A stretch of 54,385 nucleotides of DNA, from NCBI GenBank assembly GCA_023431385.1, contig JAEYWA010000055.1, positions 1 through 54,385 on the forward strand, written 5' to 3'. This DNA is from Bacillota bacterium (GTDB lineage: Bacteria > Bacillota > Clostridia > Acetivibrionales > DSM-1351). A program made the translations under genes and the position numbers. How positions within the stretch are numbered: the stretch's first letter is position 1; every line of letters starts with the position of its first letter. Below are positions 43,894 through 52,586 of the stretch, piece after piece. The notes under the pieces are model-generated. The model saw only the letters and a program-made list of their open reading frames with translations, was not told where the DNA came from and did not search any database.

Positions 43894-43934
43894 TTCAAAA
43901 AACCTTCCTTCGTGTTATTTGTACGTCTCAATAT

Positions 43935-44177
43935 TTACACAGGCATTCCCGGTGCATCATCAGGATTATTCTTAAATACGGATTGCTGTAGCAAATCACT
44001 AAGTTCCCTTATATGCACCTGTGAAACTCTGAAATCCTGCTGCATGATTTCCCTAAGCTCTTCATCTTTAACCAGCGCAGCCATTGCAGATGACTTAGTT
44101 GCACTAATATTTTTGAAAGTGATTAGCTCGTGTAGTTCTAATGCTTCATGAGGCGCTAATGCCTTTTGTCTTTCCAT
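43935..44177 (-). CDS. Small CotF-like partner protein (second pair)
   Basis: An 80-residue helical protein beginning with a region rich in His/Glu (PHEALELHELITFKNISATKS) and ending in a Pro-rich tail. It is clearly related to the 68-residue protein at 45789-45995, sharing the EIHELLxFK pattern and the following helix. It looks like the N-terminal half of a two-part CotF/ferritin-like bundle. AAAGGATG precedes ATG 44177. It sits between the alcohol dehydrogenase and the second CotF gene. Confidence 0.8.
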   Translation of the reverse strand: MERQKALAPHEALELHELITFKNISATKSSAMAALVKDEELREIMQQDFRVSQVHIRELSDLLQQSVFKNNPDDAPGMPV

Positions 44178-44206
44178 AAAAACATCCTTTCAAATATTAT
44201 TGTTTA

Positions 44207-45352
44207 TTAGTGAATTCCCGGCTGAAGTATAACTTTTATACAGCCATCGGCTTTTGTATCAAAAATCTCGTAGCCGTGCTTTGCCTGTTCCAAAGGCAGC
44301 TTATGAGTAATAATATCACCTGGATCAAATTTATTGTCGGCAACCAGTTGATATAATCGAGGGATATATGGAATTACAGGCGCCTGTCCCAACCTTATGT
44401 TAATGTTTCTGTTCATCAAGTCCCCCAAGGGGAAGGAGTTATATCTTGCTCCATATGCACCTGTAACCTGAATCATTCCACCCTTTTTGACAGCCTGAGT
44501 TGCTATAACAAAGCTTCCAAGGGCTCCACCCTGCAGCTTGAGTCCTGATGCAAGAAATTCCATCGGTGTCATTTTTCCATCCATACCGACAGCATCAATA
44601 ACTATATCTGCTCCGCCTTTTGTTATTTCCTTAATATATTCTCCTGTATTTTCATGATGCTCAAAATTGACTGTTTCAACGTTATTGTATTTCTTCGCAT
44701 GCTCAAGCCTGTAATCAATATAGTCTACTGCAATTACTCGCTTTGCTCCCATCATCCAGCAGAATTTCTGTGCCAACAGCCCAATAGGTCCACATCCAAG
44801 AACAATTACCGTATCACCATTTTTTACTCCTGCATTTTCTACACTCCAAAAAGCAGTCGGCATGGCATCGGAAAGTAATGCGAGCTTCTCGTCCGGTACT
44901 TCACTGTTTTCAGGTATTTTTAATGGAGTAAAATTTCCGTACGGAACTCTTATATATTCAGCTTGTCCTCCAGGGTAACCTCCCGCTGTTTCGGAGTACC
45001 CGAAAAAGCCTCCCATTCCTCCGTGGGGGTTTGAATTATCACATTGACTGGTAAGTCCGTGCTTACAGTAATAACATTCTCCACAGCTAACATTAAATGG
45101 AACAACAACCCTGTCACCTTTTTTTAAATTTTTAACTTCTGGACCGGCCTCTTCAACTATTCCCATTGGCTCGTGGCCAATTATATAGTTCTTTGGTAAA
45201 TTCGGAACCATATCATGAATCAGATGCAGATCAGAGCCGCATATTGCAGTAGAAGTAACCCTGACAATTATGTCATCGGGCTTGTGTACTTTTGGGTCAT
45301 CCACATCTTTTACCTCTACGTTTTTTACACCTTGAAAGGTTACTGCTTTCAT
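44207..45352 (-). CDS. Zinc-dependent alcohol dehydrogenase, formaldehyde-dehydrogenase-like
   Basis: A 381-residue MDR-family dehydrogenase. Catalytic zinc ligands are Cys38, His60 and Glu61 (AICGSD, GHEP) and structural zinc ligands Cys90, 93, 96 and 104. The Rossmann motif is VLGCGPIGLLAQ. The long insertion before the structural zinc lobe exit and the DLHLIHD context fit the glutathione-independent formaldehyde dehydrogenase-like group. ATG 45352 has GGAGG 8 nt upstream; upstream in-frame starts are rejected. It is embedded between two CotF gene pairs in one operon, suggesting a sporulation-linked role. Substrate unknown. Confidence 0.92.
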   Translation of the reverse strand: MKAVTFQGVKNVEVKDVDDPKVHKPDDIIVRVTSTAICGSDLHLIHDMVPNLPKNYIIGHEPMGIVEEAGPEVKNLKKGDRVVVPFNVSCGECYYCKHGLTSQCDNSNPHGGMGGFFGYSETAGGYPGGQAEYIRVPYGNFTPLKIPENSEVPDEKLALLSDAMPTAFWSVENAGVKNGDTVIVLGCGPIGLLAQKFCWMMGAKRVIAVDYIDYRLEHAKKYNNVETVNFEHHENTGEYIKEITKGGADIVIDAVGMDGKMTPMEFLASGLKLQGGALGSFVIATQAVKKGGMIQVTGAYGARYNSFPLGDLMNRNINIRLGQAPVIPYIPRLYQLVADNKFDPGDIITHKLPLEQAKHGYEIFDTKADGCIKVILQPGIH

Positions 45353-45371
45353 TATCATTACCTCCGCTAAA

Positions 45372-45776
45372 TCAGTAGTTGGGAGTTGCAAAGGTTCCCA
45401 GACGGCTGGTATCACCCGGGAACAGGTTCATTTGCGCTATCCTTAAAGCCGTATCTGATGATACCTTATCCAGATCAAACTGTCTGTGAGGTTCATAAGG
45501 ATGGAACCAACCCTTTTTTATCATTAAGTCTGTAATTTCGGTGTGCAAATCAATAGCTCTGCTTAACATATTTGTGATCTCAGCTCTAGTTTCAATATTT
45601 GCCACCTCCGTCAATGCAATAGCGCAATTTCTTATACCACTCTTGGCATTTATCAAAAAGCTCATTGCTATGGTAGAATCAACCAGAGCAGGCATCCCTT
45701 CCATATTGTCAACTTCAAGATAGTCTTTATTCATTGGTTTCTTTATTTCATTTATTGACTTTGTCTCAATAGTCAT
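45372..45776 (-). CDS. Spore coat protein, CotF-domain (first pair)
   Basis: A 134-residue CotF-like protein with a basic N-terminal extension of about 25 residues. The helices AMSFLINAKSGIRNCAIALTEV and LSRAIDLHTEITDLMIKKGWFHPYEP match the coat F pattern, including the KKGW(F/Y)xPYxP tail. It is 12 bp after the small 68-residue partner and 19 bp before the dehydrogenase. It is longer than the second-pair homologue at both ends. Confidence 0.88.
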   Translation of the reverse strand: MTIETKSINEIKKPMNKDYLEVDNMEGMPALVDSTIAMSFLINAKSGIRNCAIALTEVANIETRAEITNMLSRAIDLHTEITDLMIKKGWFHPYEPHRQFDLDKVSSDTALRIAQMNLFPGDTSRLGTFATPNY

Positions 45777-45788
45777 ATATCCATCTCC

Positions 45789-45995
45789 CTAATGTAAATT
45801 GCTCTTTCTTAATAAGCCTTCGAGTGTTCTAACTGACTGAATGGATTGCTGTACATCTTTATCCAGCAAGGCTTTAAGCTCCTGATCAAAAACAATACCC
45901 TGAGCAAGTTTGGATGTGGTCATGCAAATGGTTTTGAAATTTAACAGTTCATGTATTTCCATACTTTCATGAAAGGTTAACTCGCTTTTTGTCAT
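45789..45995 (-). CDS. Small CotF-like partner protein (first pair)
   Basis: A 68-residue all-helical protein (FHESMEIHELLNFKTICMTTSKL...) homologous to the 80-residue protein at 43935-44177. GGAGGT precedes ATG 45995. It is the first gene of the coat operon. The pattern resembles the first two helices of a ferritin-like or CotF bundle, with the neighbouring gene supplying the other two. Confidence 0.8.
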   Translation of the reverse strand: MTKSELTFHESMEIHELLNFKTICMTTSKLAQGIVFDQELKALLDKDVQQSIQSVRTLEGLLRKSNLH

Positions 45996-46037
45996 AATTA
46001 CCTCCGATATTTAGTTCTCTTATGTATTTTTACCTAA

Positions 46038-46067
46038 TAATATTTAGTTATGTAAAACTAAATATTA
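46038..46067. repeat. Perfect inverted repeat upstream of the coat operon
   Basis: TAATATTTAGTT (46038-46049) and AACTAAATATTA (46056-46067) are perfectly complementary around a 6-nt loop. The repeat is 43 bp upstream of the first coat gene and may be an operator or a leader hairpin. Confidence 0.6.
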
Positions 46068-46131
46068 GTTCTCCTCGTTTCTGAATTAATACCATTATTT
46101 TACTCCTCACCATTTTACTGTAGTGGATTCA

Positions 46132-46998
46132 CTAAACTAATATTACAAGGGTCCCTGCAACAAAAAGGATTAATCCCAAGGCTGATTTCTTTGATATTTT
46201 TTCTTTTAAAAAAAGGTAAGAAAAGATAACAGTGATAAGAATACTTAATTTATCTATAGGAACAACTATACTGGCCGGTCCGTCTTGTAAGGCTCTGTAA
46301 TAGCACAACCATGACCCTCCTGTAGCAAGTCCTGATAACAAAAGGTATACCCAACTCTTTGTATCTATATTTTTTATTGTACTCTGTTTCCGAGTAATAA
46401 AAACAATCACCCAAGCCATTAATAATACAACAATTGTTCTGATTGAAGTACCCAGGTTTGATTCTACGCCTTGAATTCCAACTTTTCCAAGAATAGAAGT
46501 TAAGCTGGCAAAAACAGCAGAGCCTACCGCATATAGAAACCACTTATTACCGACAGCTGTACTTTTTGTTTCAGATACTTTCTTTGTATAAATCATCTGG
46601 TATGTTCCGACTCCAATTAAAAGAATAGATATCGACTTGATAACAGTTAAGTACTCACCAAGAAGGGGTATGGCAAGGACCATAGTGAGAATAGTACTTG
46701 ATTTATCGACAGGAGTTACCTTATTTACATCTCCCAGTTGAAGTGCCTTAAAATAGCAAAGCCATGAGGCTCCTGTTGCAATACCGGATAATATAAGAAA
46801 TAATACTGTTTTGCTGCTTATCTCAGAAATTGAATTCTGAGATCCTTCAATAAATACCATCAGCCAGGAAAAAAGCAGTACAACAATTGTCCTAAGAGCG
46901 GTAGCAACATTGGAATCAGTATTTCTGATACCAATTTTTGATAATATAGCTGTCAGTCCAGCAAATAGAGCTGACCCAAAAGCAAAAAAGACCCACAT
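46132..46998 (-). CDS. EamA/DMT-family transporter
   Basis: A 288-residue inner-membrane protein with ten hydrophobic segments in two homologous halves. Each half repeats TAILSKIGIRN/TSILGKVGIQG, VATALRTIVVLLFSW/LGTSIRTIVVLLMAW, and SGIATGASWLCYFKAL/SGLATGGSWLCYYRAL, the EamA duplication. The second ends in a conserved DKLSILITVIFSYLFLKE. ATG 46998 follows GGGGGT by 5 nt; the longer frame is rejected. It probably exports a metabolite or amino acid. Confidence 0.93.
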   Translation of the reverse strand: MWVFFAFGSALFAGLTAILSKIGIRNTDSNVATALRTIVVLLFSWLMVFIEGSQNSISEISSKTVLFLILSGIATGASWLCYFKALQLGDVNKVTPVDKSSTILTMVLAIPLLGEYLTVIKSISILLIGVGTYQMIYTKKVSETKSTAVGNKWFLYAVGSAVFASLTSILGKVGIQGVESNLGTSIRTIVVLLMAWVIVFITRKQSTIKNIDTKSWVYLLLSGLATGGSWLCYYRALQDGPASIVVPIDKLSILITVIFSYLFLKEKISKKSALGLILFVAGTLVILV

Positions 46999-47110
46999 AA
47001 TTACCCCCAGAATCTGCGAATACAATTAATTAACCGATATGACTATTCTTTTCGTTTAAATATTTTTTAAACATATTATCAGATTAATTGAAGGTTGTAA
47101 TTTATAGACT

Positions 47111-47986
47111 TTATAGATATATTCCTTCGGCATCTGTAGGTAATTGTGATACATCCCTTAGAAATTTCAAACTGTTTTTTGCCTCAGTTTCATTATACTC
47201 AACCTTCATTATTCCAGCTAACTCTTCAGCTATCCCATTAAATAAGTCACACATTACGAAAACGGAATTCCATATTTCATTTAGTTCACCCTTAGGATAG
47301 GTTTGTAAAAATGTCTCCCAAACATCCTTGTTCAACCATCTATACATATACTTGCCGGATTTCCCAATACTTACAGTAAAATTTGTAGCAAATCCGATTT
47401 TCCATTCCAATAAGTGAAGCAATTGAGGTCGGATTACAAAATTCAACATATCCATCACATAAGGAACTTCCCTCCGCCACAAGCCTTTGGCGACATTATT
47501 CAGACACCACCAGAATTCATTACAGGTATCCAAATACTGGCTATTTGTTGGTTTCTTTACCCAATAATCCTCATCTGTTGCCTCAGGCATACTCGGGAGG
47601 CATATATCCTTATCCAGCAATATTTTACAAAGCCTGTCTGTATGAATTTCATTCAGTACATGCTTTAGTGTGCAAACATGAAGGTCAAGCCTGTTACCGT
47701 CTGCAAATTGTATTAACCAGCCATAGCAATTCTCAACATCATGCTTATAATTATAGCCCTCTTCAGGATACTGCATATACAAACGTTCACCAAAACGGTC
47801 AATCCAGCTTTTATCCTTTCTAAATGAACCAGTTTCATTTACAACGTATACAATATCAAAGTCCTGAAAAATGTCTTTGACAGCATTAGGATTCGTCCTG
47901 GACCCATTCATATATACCGCACGTATTCTCTCATCTTCCTTAGCGGTATTAATTATCAAGTCATACATCTCCTGTTCAGTTCGCAT
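47111..47986 (-). CDS. Aminoglycoside 6-adenylyltransferase-like (ANT(6) family)
   Basis: A 291-residue protein matching the AadK/AadE streptomycin adenylyltransferase family in length and order. The nucleotidyltransferase motif is Gly28-Ser29-Arg30 with the metal-binding Asp42-x-Asp44 (QDFDIVYVV) and a third acidic site in NRLDLHV. The C-terminal helical domain contains EFWWCLNNVAKGLWRREVPY, typical of the family. GGAG precedes ATG 47986. It is a single chromosomal gene without flanking mobile elements, so probably intrinsic like B. subtilis aadK. Resistance is inferred from the family only. Confidence 0.9.
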   Translation of the reverse strand: MRTEQEMYDLIINTAKEDERIRAVYMNGSRTNPNAVKDIFQDFDIVYVVNETGSFRKDKSWIDRFGERLYMQYPEEGYNYKHDVENCYGWLIQFADGNRLDLHVCTLKHVLNEIHTDRLCKILLDKDICLPSMPEATDEDYWVKKPTNSQYLDTCNEFWWCLNNVAKGLWRREVPYVMDMLNFVIRPQLLHLLEWKIGFATNFTVSIGKSGKYMYRWLNKDVWETFLQTYPKGELNEIWNSVFVMCDLFNGIAEELAGIMKVEYNETEAKNSLKFLRDVSQLPTDAEGIYL

Positions 47987-48118
47987 ATATCTTCTCCTGA
48001 AAAAGTGGATTAATAGCTAAAGTTAAAATATTAATATATTATACCATATTCATATTAATCAACCTGAGTGCAAAAATAATCTGTAACACTATCAATTTAT
48101 GTATCATATATTAGTCTT

Positions 48119-48135
48119 GAGAAAACAAGTTTCTC
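48119..48135. promoter_or_regulatory. Inverted repeat upstream of feoA
   Basis: GAGAAA (48119-48124) and TTTCTC (48130-48135) flank a 5-nt centre, 56 bp before the feoA start. It may be a regulator site; it does not match the usual Fur box. Confidence 0.35.
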
Positions 48136-48191
48136 TCGGCTTCAAACAATGAAAAACAGTATATACATAATTGAATAAGGAGGTTATTTTT

Positions 48192-48434
48192 GTGAATGAA
48201 GCATTTATTCCGCTGAGCAATTTGCCCTTGGGAAAAAAAGCAAAGGTAAAAGTACTGACTTCTGATGGAACAATACGTAGAAGAATGTTGGATTTGGGAT
48301 TAATCTTCAATACCGAGATTGAAGCCTTACAAAAAAGCCCATCAGGTGATCCGGTTGCATATAATATTCGTGGTGCAGTTTTTGCACTGCGTTCTGAAGA
48401 AGCATCTAAGATACTTGTAGAAGCTTGTATTTAA
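48192..48434 (+). CDS. feoA: Ferrous iron transport protein A
   Basis: An 80-residue cytoplasmic SH3-like protein that supports FeoB. The pattern LSNLPLGKKAKVKVL, RRRMLDLGLIFNTEIEAL and the C-terminal ALRSEEASKILVE are typical of FeoA. GTG 48192 is chosen because AAGGAGG lies 8 nt upstream; an upstream TTG frame overlaps that site. It is followed 89 bp later by feoB, with a hairpin in between. Confidence 0.93.
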   Translation: MNEAFIPLSNLPLGKKAKVKVLTSDGTIRRRMLDLGLIFNTEIEALQKSPSGDPVAYNIRGAVFALRSEEASKILVEACI

Positions 48435-48449
48435 AAACCAGATAGGTAT

Positions 48450-48483
48450 TGCCAAGGGCCGGAGTATATCAGCTCTTGGTAAA
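48450..48483 (+). promoter_or_regulatory. Hairpin between feoA and feoB
   Basis: TTGCCAAGGGC (48450-48460) pairs with GCTCTTGGTAA (48473-48483), 11 pairs including two G-U. There is no T tract, so it is more likely a processing or stability element than a terminator. Confidence 0.5.
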
Positions 48484-48523
48484 TATATTTCTAATATCTA
48501 TAATAACGGGGAGGGTTTTTAAA

Positions 48524-50674
48524 ATGGGGTTAACAAACCAAACCACAGGGGTGGGCGTTTTGGAAAGTGAGCTCAAAATCGAACGTATCAGCCCTAATGA
48601 TAATGTGATAGCACTTGCTGGAAATCCAAACGTAGGAAAAAGTACTGTATTTAACAGTCTGACAGGATTGAATCAACACACTGGGAATTGGCCAGGTAAA
48701 ACAGTAACTAATGCGCAGGGAAAATACAAACATATTGATAAAACTTTTATAATGGTTGATTTACCTGGTACATACTCACTGATGTCCAACTCAGTAGAAG
48801 AAGAGGTTGCAAGAGATTTTATCTGTTTCGGAAATCCTGATGCAACGGTTATTGTAACAGATGCAACATGCCTTGAAAGAAATTTAAACCTGGTTCTCCA
48901 AACATTGGAAATTACCTCAGATGTAGTTGTATGTGTAAATCTTCTTGATGAAGCTAAAAGAAAAAAAATCAATGTAGATTTAAAGGAACTGTCTGTGCAG
49001 CTAGGAGTACCTGTCATTGGTACCTGTGCCAGGAGAGGTTCTGGCCTTACTGATTTAATGAATTCTGTTCACGATATTACCGACAAGAGGGTTGTTAACA
49101 CTCCATTAAAAATTGTTTATGATTCGTCAATTGAGGGAGCAATCAGTATACTAGAGCCATCAATAAAAAAACAACTTGGAGATAAGATTAATAGCCGTTG
49201 GGTAGCTTTAAAATTACTGGACGGAGATGAGACTCTTATAAAAGCTCTTGAGAAACATTTAGATTCCAATTTGTTAGAAGATAACAACTTGGTACAGAAA
49301 TTGAATGAAGCAAATGAGCTGCTATGCACAGCAGGTATTAGCCATGATCAATTTAGAGACAAAATAGTATCCAGTATTGTATGCAATGCAGAAAAAATAT
49401 CAACAAAGGTTGTCACTATAGAAAATAAAAAGTACAATAATTTTGACCGTAGAATTGATAGTATACTAACCTCGAGGGTCTTTGGTATACCCATTATGAT
49501 AGGACTTCTAGGGGTTATATTCTGGCTAACCATTGCCGGAGCAAATATACCATCAGGAATGATCGCAACCTTCCTTTTCTGGCTTGAAGATCGGTTGACC
49601 GACTTCTTTATGTGGGCAGGGGCACCTTCATGGCTACATGGCTTGCTAGTTATGGGCATATATAGGACACTGGCATGGGTTATTTCAGTCATGCTGCCTC
49701 CTATGGCTATATTTTTTCCATTGTTTACACTGCTGGAGGATTTGGGGTATTTACCCAGAATCGCCTTTAACCTTGATAATTTCTTTAAAAAGGCCTGTGC
49801 TCATGGAAAGCAGGCATTAACCATGTGTATGGGTTTCGGCTGTAATGCTGCCGGAATAATTGGCTGCAGAATCATAGACTCCCCAAGGGAAAGACTCATT
49901 GCCATAATAACAAATAACTTTGTTCCCTGTAACGGACGATTTCCAACTCTCATTGCCATTATCACCATGTTCTTTGCAGGTTTCGTTGCAGGACCCGCTC
50001 AATCAGTGTTCTCAACAATTCTACTGACCGGAGTTATAGTCCTTGGCGTTGTGATGACACTATTGATATCTAAAATTCTATCAAAAACAATCTTGAAAGG
50101 CTTGCCTTCCTCCTTTACTCTTGAGCTTCCTCCATACAGGAAGCCTCAGATTGGCAGGGTTATTGTAAGATCTGTTTTCGACAGAACCTTATTTGTACTG
50201 GGTCGTGCCGTATTGGTAGCTGCACCTGCAGGTTTGGTAATATGGGGTCTGGCAAATATTCATGTAGGAGATTTAAGCCTGCTTTCCCATTGTGCAGGAT
50301 TTCTTGATCCTTTTGCAAAACTGCTTGGCTTGGATGGATATATTTTGATGGCCTTCATACTTGGCTTTCCTGCAAATGAAATTGTGGTTCCGATTATTAT
50401 CATGTGTTACATGGCTACAGGAAACATGCTGGAACTGGATAGTCTCAACCAACTGAAAGAACTTCTTGTTTCCCACGGCTGGACCTGGTTGACTGCTGTA
50501 TGTGTAATGCTGTTTTCTCTTATGCATTGGCCCTGTGGCACAACCTGCCTGACAATTAAGAAGGAGTCACAAAGCCTGAAATGGACTCTAGTGTCATTTT
50601 TAATTCCGACAGTTACGGGAATTACTATATGCTTTATAATTGCAAACCTGGCTCGTTTGTTAGGCTTGGTATAG
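48524..50674 (+). CDS. feoB: Ferrous iron transporter B
   Basis: A 716-residue GTPase-linked membrane permease for Fe(II). The G domain has G1 GNPNVGKST (33-41), G3 DLPG and G4 NLLD. The membrane half has gate-region signatures CMGFGCNAAG and CNGRFPTLIAII, and HWPCGTTCLTIKKE near the C-terminus. The frame is open from 48449, but GGGGAGGG 8 nt before ATG 48524 fixes the start. It forms an operon with feoA and ends before a strong terminator. Confidence 0.97.
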   Translation: MGLTNQTTGVGVLESELKIERISPNDNVIALAGNPNVGKSTVFNSLTGLNQHTGNWPGKTVTNAQGKYKHIDKTFIMVDLPGTYSLMSNSVEEEVARDFICFGNPDATVIVTDATCLERNLNLVLQTLEITSDVVVCVNLLDEAKRKKINVDLKELSVQLGVPVIGTCARRGSGLTDLMNSVHDITDKRVVNTPLKIVYDSSIEGAISILEPSIKKQLGDKINSRWVALKLLDGDETLIKALEKHLDSNLLEDNNLVQKLNEANELLCTAGISHDQFRDKIVSSIVCNAEKISTKVVTIENKKYNNFDRRIDSILTSRVFGIPIMIGLLGVIFWLTIAGANIPSGMIATFLFWLEDRLTDFFMWAGAPSWLHGLLVMGIYRTLAWVISVMLPPMAIFFPLFTLLEDLGYLPRIAFNLDNFFKKACAHGKQALTMCMGFGCNAAGIIGCRIIDSPRERLIAIITNNFVPCNGRFPTLIAIITMFFAGFVAGPAQSVFSTILLTGVIVLGVVMTLLISKILSKTILKGLPSSFTLELPPYRKPQIGRVIVRSVFDRTLFVLGRAVLVAAPAGLVIWGLANIHVGDLSLLSHCAGFLDPFAKLLGLDGYILMAFILGFPANEIVVPIIIMCYMATGNMLELDSLNQLKELLVSHGWTWLTAVCVMLFSLMHWPCGTTCLTIKKESQSLKWTLVSFLIPTVTGITICFIIANLARLLGLV

Positions 50675-50700
50675 TTATTTACTATTAATTATAATTATTA

Positions 50701-50741
50701 AAGGATATCAACAGAAGCTTCTTTCTGTAGCTGATATCCTT
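50701..50741 (+). terminator. Terminator after feoB
   Basis: AAGGATATCA (50701-50710) pairs with TGATATCCTT (50732-50741), with an inner CAG/CTG pairing, then TTT. Confidence 0.85.
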
Positions 50742-50921
50742 TTGCATGTTAAGAACTACCGTTCTTTTGTTAAATACTATCAAGTTAATTGTGTCATTCA
50801 CAATATTGGTAATAATTATCCAACTTGATTGACTATACCGATTTCATAGATTAATACTGCCACCTTCTCCAATGTTTCTCTCTGTATATATTGAAAATCA
50901 TCCAGTATTACTATTATGTGT

Positions 50922-51050
50922 TCATCTAAAGTATTTAACAAGATTTATTATTATAGATATATAATTGTCAACATCTTCCTTATGTAAGCAGTTAAAGTTA
51001 TTCACATCACTTTTCCTATGGCAGCCTTTCCATGGGTTCCATATTGGCAT
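50922..51050 (-). pseudogene. Remnant resembling the N-terminus of a DUF5131-family protein
   Basis: Behind the strong site GGAGG, ATG 51050 opens MPIWNPWKGCHRKS, then NFNCLHKEDV, and stops at 42 codons (TGA 50924-50922). DUF5131 proteins begin with a W-NPW-x-GC motif and a Cys cluster; here the second Cys motif is broken and the rest is absent. A further short stretch in another frame follows (about 50820-50940) that I cannot assign. Truncated gene debris is the simplest reading. Confidence 0.5.
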
Positions 51051-51068
51051 TAACCATCCTCCTTCAAA

Positions 51069-51585
51069 TTATTGTTCGCTATTTTCAAGCTTCTTTTCAA
51101 ATAAATAAAATAGTCCTTTTCGCCACATTACTTCTCCAACTTTGAGGTACCCAAGTTTCTTATACATATTCATGGCAATAGGATTTAAAGAATATGCATC
51201 CAGCCTTATACTTTCAATCCCATCACTCAACAACATTTCTTCAACTAATAACATTGTTTGTCTTCCAACACCCTTTCCTTGATAAACAGGATTAACGCAC
51301 AATCTATGAACTACCAAAAAGGACACGTCTTTATATTGCCAAGCTGCAGCCTCATATTCTTTATCATATTCATTATTCAATACAATAATGGACGCAAGCT
51401 GATTATCTGTTTCACCTAAAAACATATGCTGCTTTTTTATGTCCTGATAAAGTATGTCTTCATTTGGATATATTATTGTCCCACTGATTTATACCAAGCT
51501 GATTCATAACCTGTATCACATGATTATAAACCTCTGAAATGTTTTTGAAGTCATTAAGCTCTGCTTTTCTTAAATTTATTTGCAT
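51069..51585 (-). pseudogene. GNAT acetyltransferase, frameshifted
   Basis: From ATG 51585 the frame reads MQINLRKAELNDFKNISEVY and QLGINQWDNN, then stops. In another frame PNEDILYQDIKKQHMFLGE continues without a gap into the 118-residue open frame at 51069-51425, which holds the acetyl-CoA-binding part (VHRLCVNPVYQGKGVGRQTMLLVEEM) and the C-terminal SLNPIAMNMYKKLGYLKVGE. The break is in an AT dinucleotide run near 51467-51475, where a two-base change restores the frame to a normal length of about 170 residues. Real decay or a sequencing slip. Confidence 0.75.
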
Positions 51586-51790
51586 GGTGAATATCATCCC
51601 ATTCTAAAAATACATATAATCTACTTTATAATAATAACTAACTTTCTTAAGATATTCTAGGATAAATTGCATTTTTCTCCATTTTTAGCTACTAAAAAAG
51701 AAAGGCTAGCATTGATAACGGACATTCAAATGTCCATTATTGCTCACCTTAACTTTTTATAGTTAATAAAATTGTAACTTCTTCGACAAA

Positions 51791-52546
51791 TTATGTCTTT
51801 TGAGCAACAATAATAAATCTATGCTCTTTTCCTTGAACAAATCCCTTTTTCTCAATTTCTTTTTGAATTTGACACAAGCTATCAAGTGAATTGTTAACAG
51901 AAAAGTTGGGAAACTCCCACTCAACTATTTTAGCAAAATATACTAAGGCACCGACATCAAAGAAACGAACTGGAGTAAAGGCTTCCTGGCATTCGTGAAT
52001 CGTAAACCCTGACCTTCGTAACATTTCACTATTTTGCTGCAACATATGCATGGAAAATTTGGGAGTAAAGTCTTTAATAAGTCGTTGTGACAGGTCCCGA
52101 TCATTCTCTCCGCCCACTTGTTGCGTTATAAAATATCCACCTTTTTTTAGCACACGCCCAACCTCAGCCGGATCAAAAGATTCATGTCTGTTAATAACAA
52201 TATCAAAGCTATCGTTTTGAAACGGAAGTTTGTCATCGTCGTAGGTCTGCATTACCGTGATGCCATGAGGTGCAAGCTTTTTTTTGCATAGTTCCACATT
52301 GGGTGGATGGGCTTCGGTCACTGAAGTAAGCGCAAATGGGTGTTTTAAGGACATTAGGAATTCACCGCCACCTGTCCCCATATCAAGTAAATTGTCAGTA
52401 CTTTTTAATATTGACAAAACAATGGTTCGGTAATCCCAAGGTAAGGGTTCACTCATCCATCTTCCATTAATATGAGAAAAATCCCAACCTTGAAAAGCAA
52501 AATCCTCTTCATACTTCCATTGTAATATTAAATCATTATAGTTCAT
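51791..52546 (-). CDS. Class I SAM-dependent methyltransferase
   Basis: A 251-residue methyltransferase with motif I LLDMGTGGGEFL, an acidic residue after the second strand (VTEAHP), and FDIVINRHESF as the motif IV region. RVLKKGGYFITQQVGG follows. The N-terminal WKYEEDFAFQGWDFSHINGRW and layout resemble small-molecule or rRNA-modifying enzymes of the Methyltransf_11/25 group. GGAG precedes ATG 52546. Its leader contains complementary segments that could form alternative hairpins. Substrate unknown. Confidence 0.88.
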   Translation of the reverse strand: MNYNDLILQWKYEEDFAFQGWDFSHINGRWMSEPLPWDYRTIVLSILKSTDNLLDMGTGGGEFLMSLKHPFALTSVTEAHPPNVELCKKKLAPHGITVMQTYDDDKLPFQNDSFDIVINRHESFDPAEVGRVLKKGGYFITQQVGGENDRDLSQRLIKDFTPKFSMHMLQQNSEMLRRSGFTIHECQEAFTPVRFFDVGALVYFAKIVEWEFPNFSVNNSLDSLCQIQKEIEKKGFVQGKEHRFIIVAQKT

Positions 52547-52586
52547 TGTAACTGCTCCTTAAATATTTATTTACCGAAAAACCAGC

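Noticed and set aside
47111..47986. ANT(6)-like gene as an acquired resistance cassette
   Set aside because: No flanking insertion sequences or composition shift were seen; it looks like an intrinsic chromosomal homologue.
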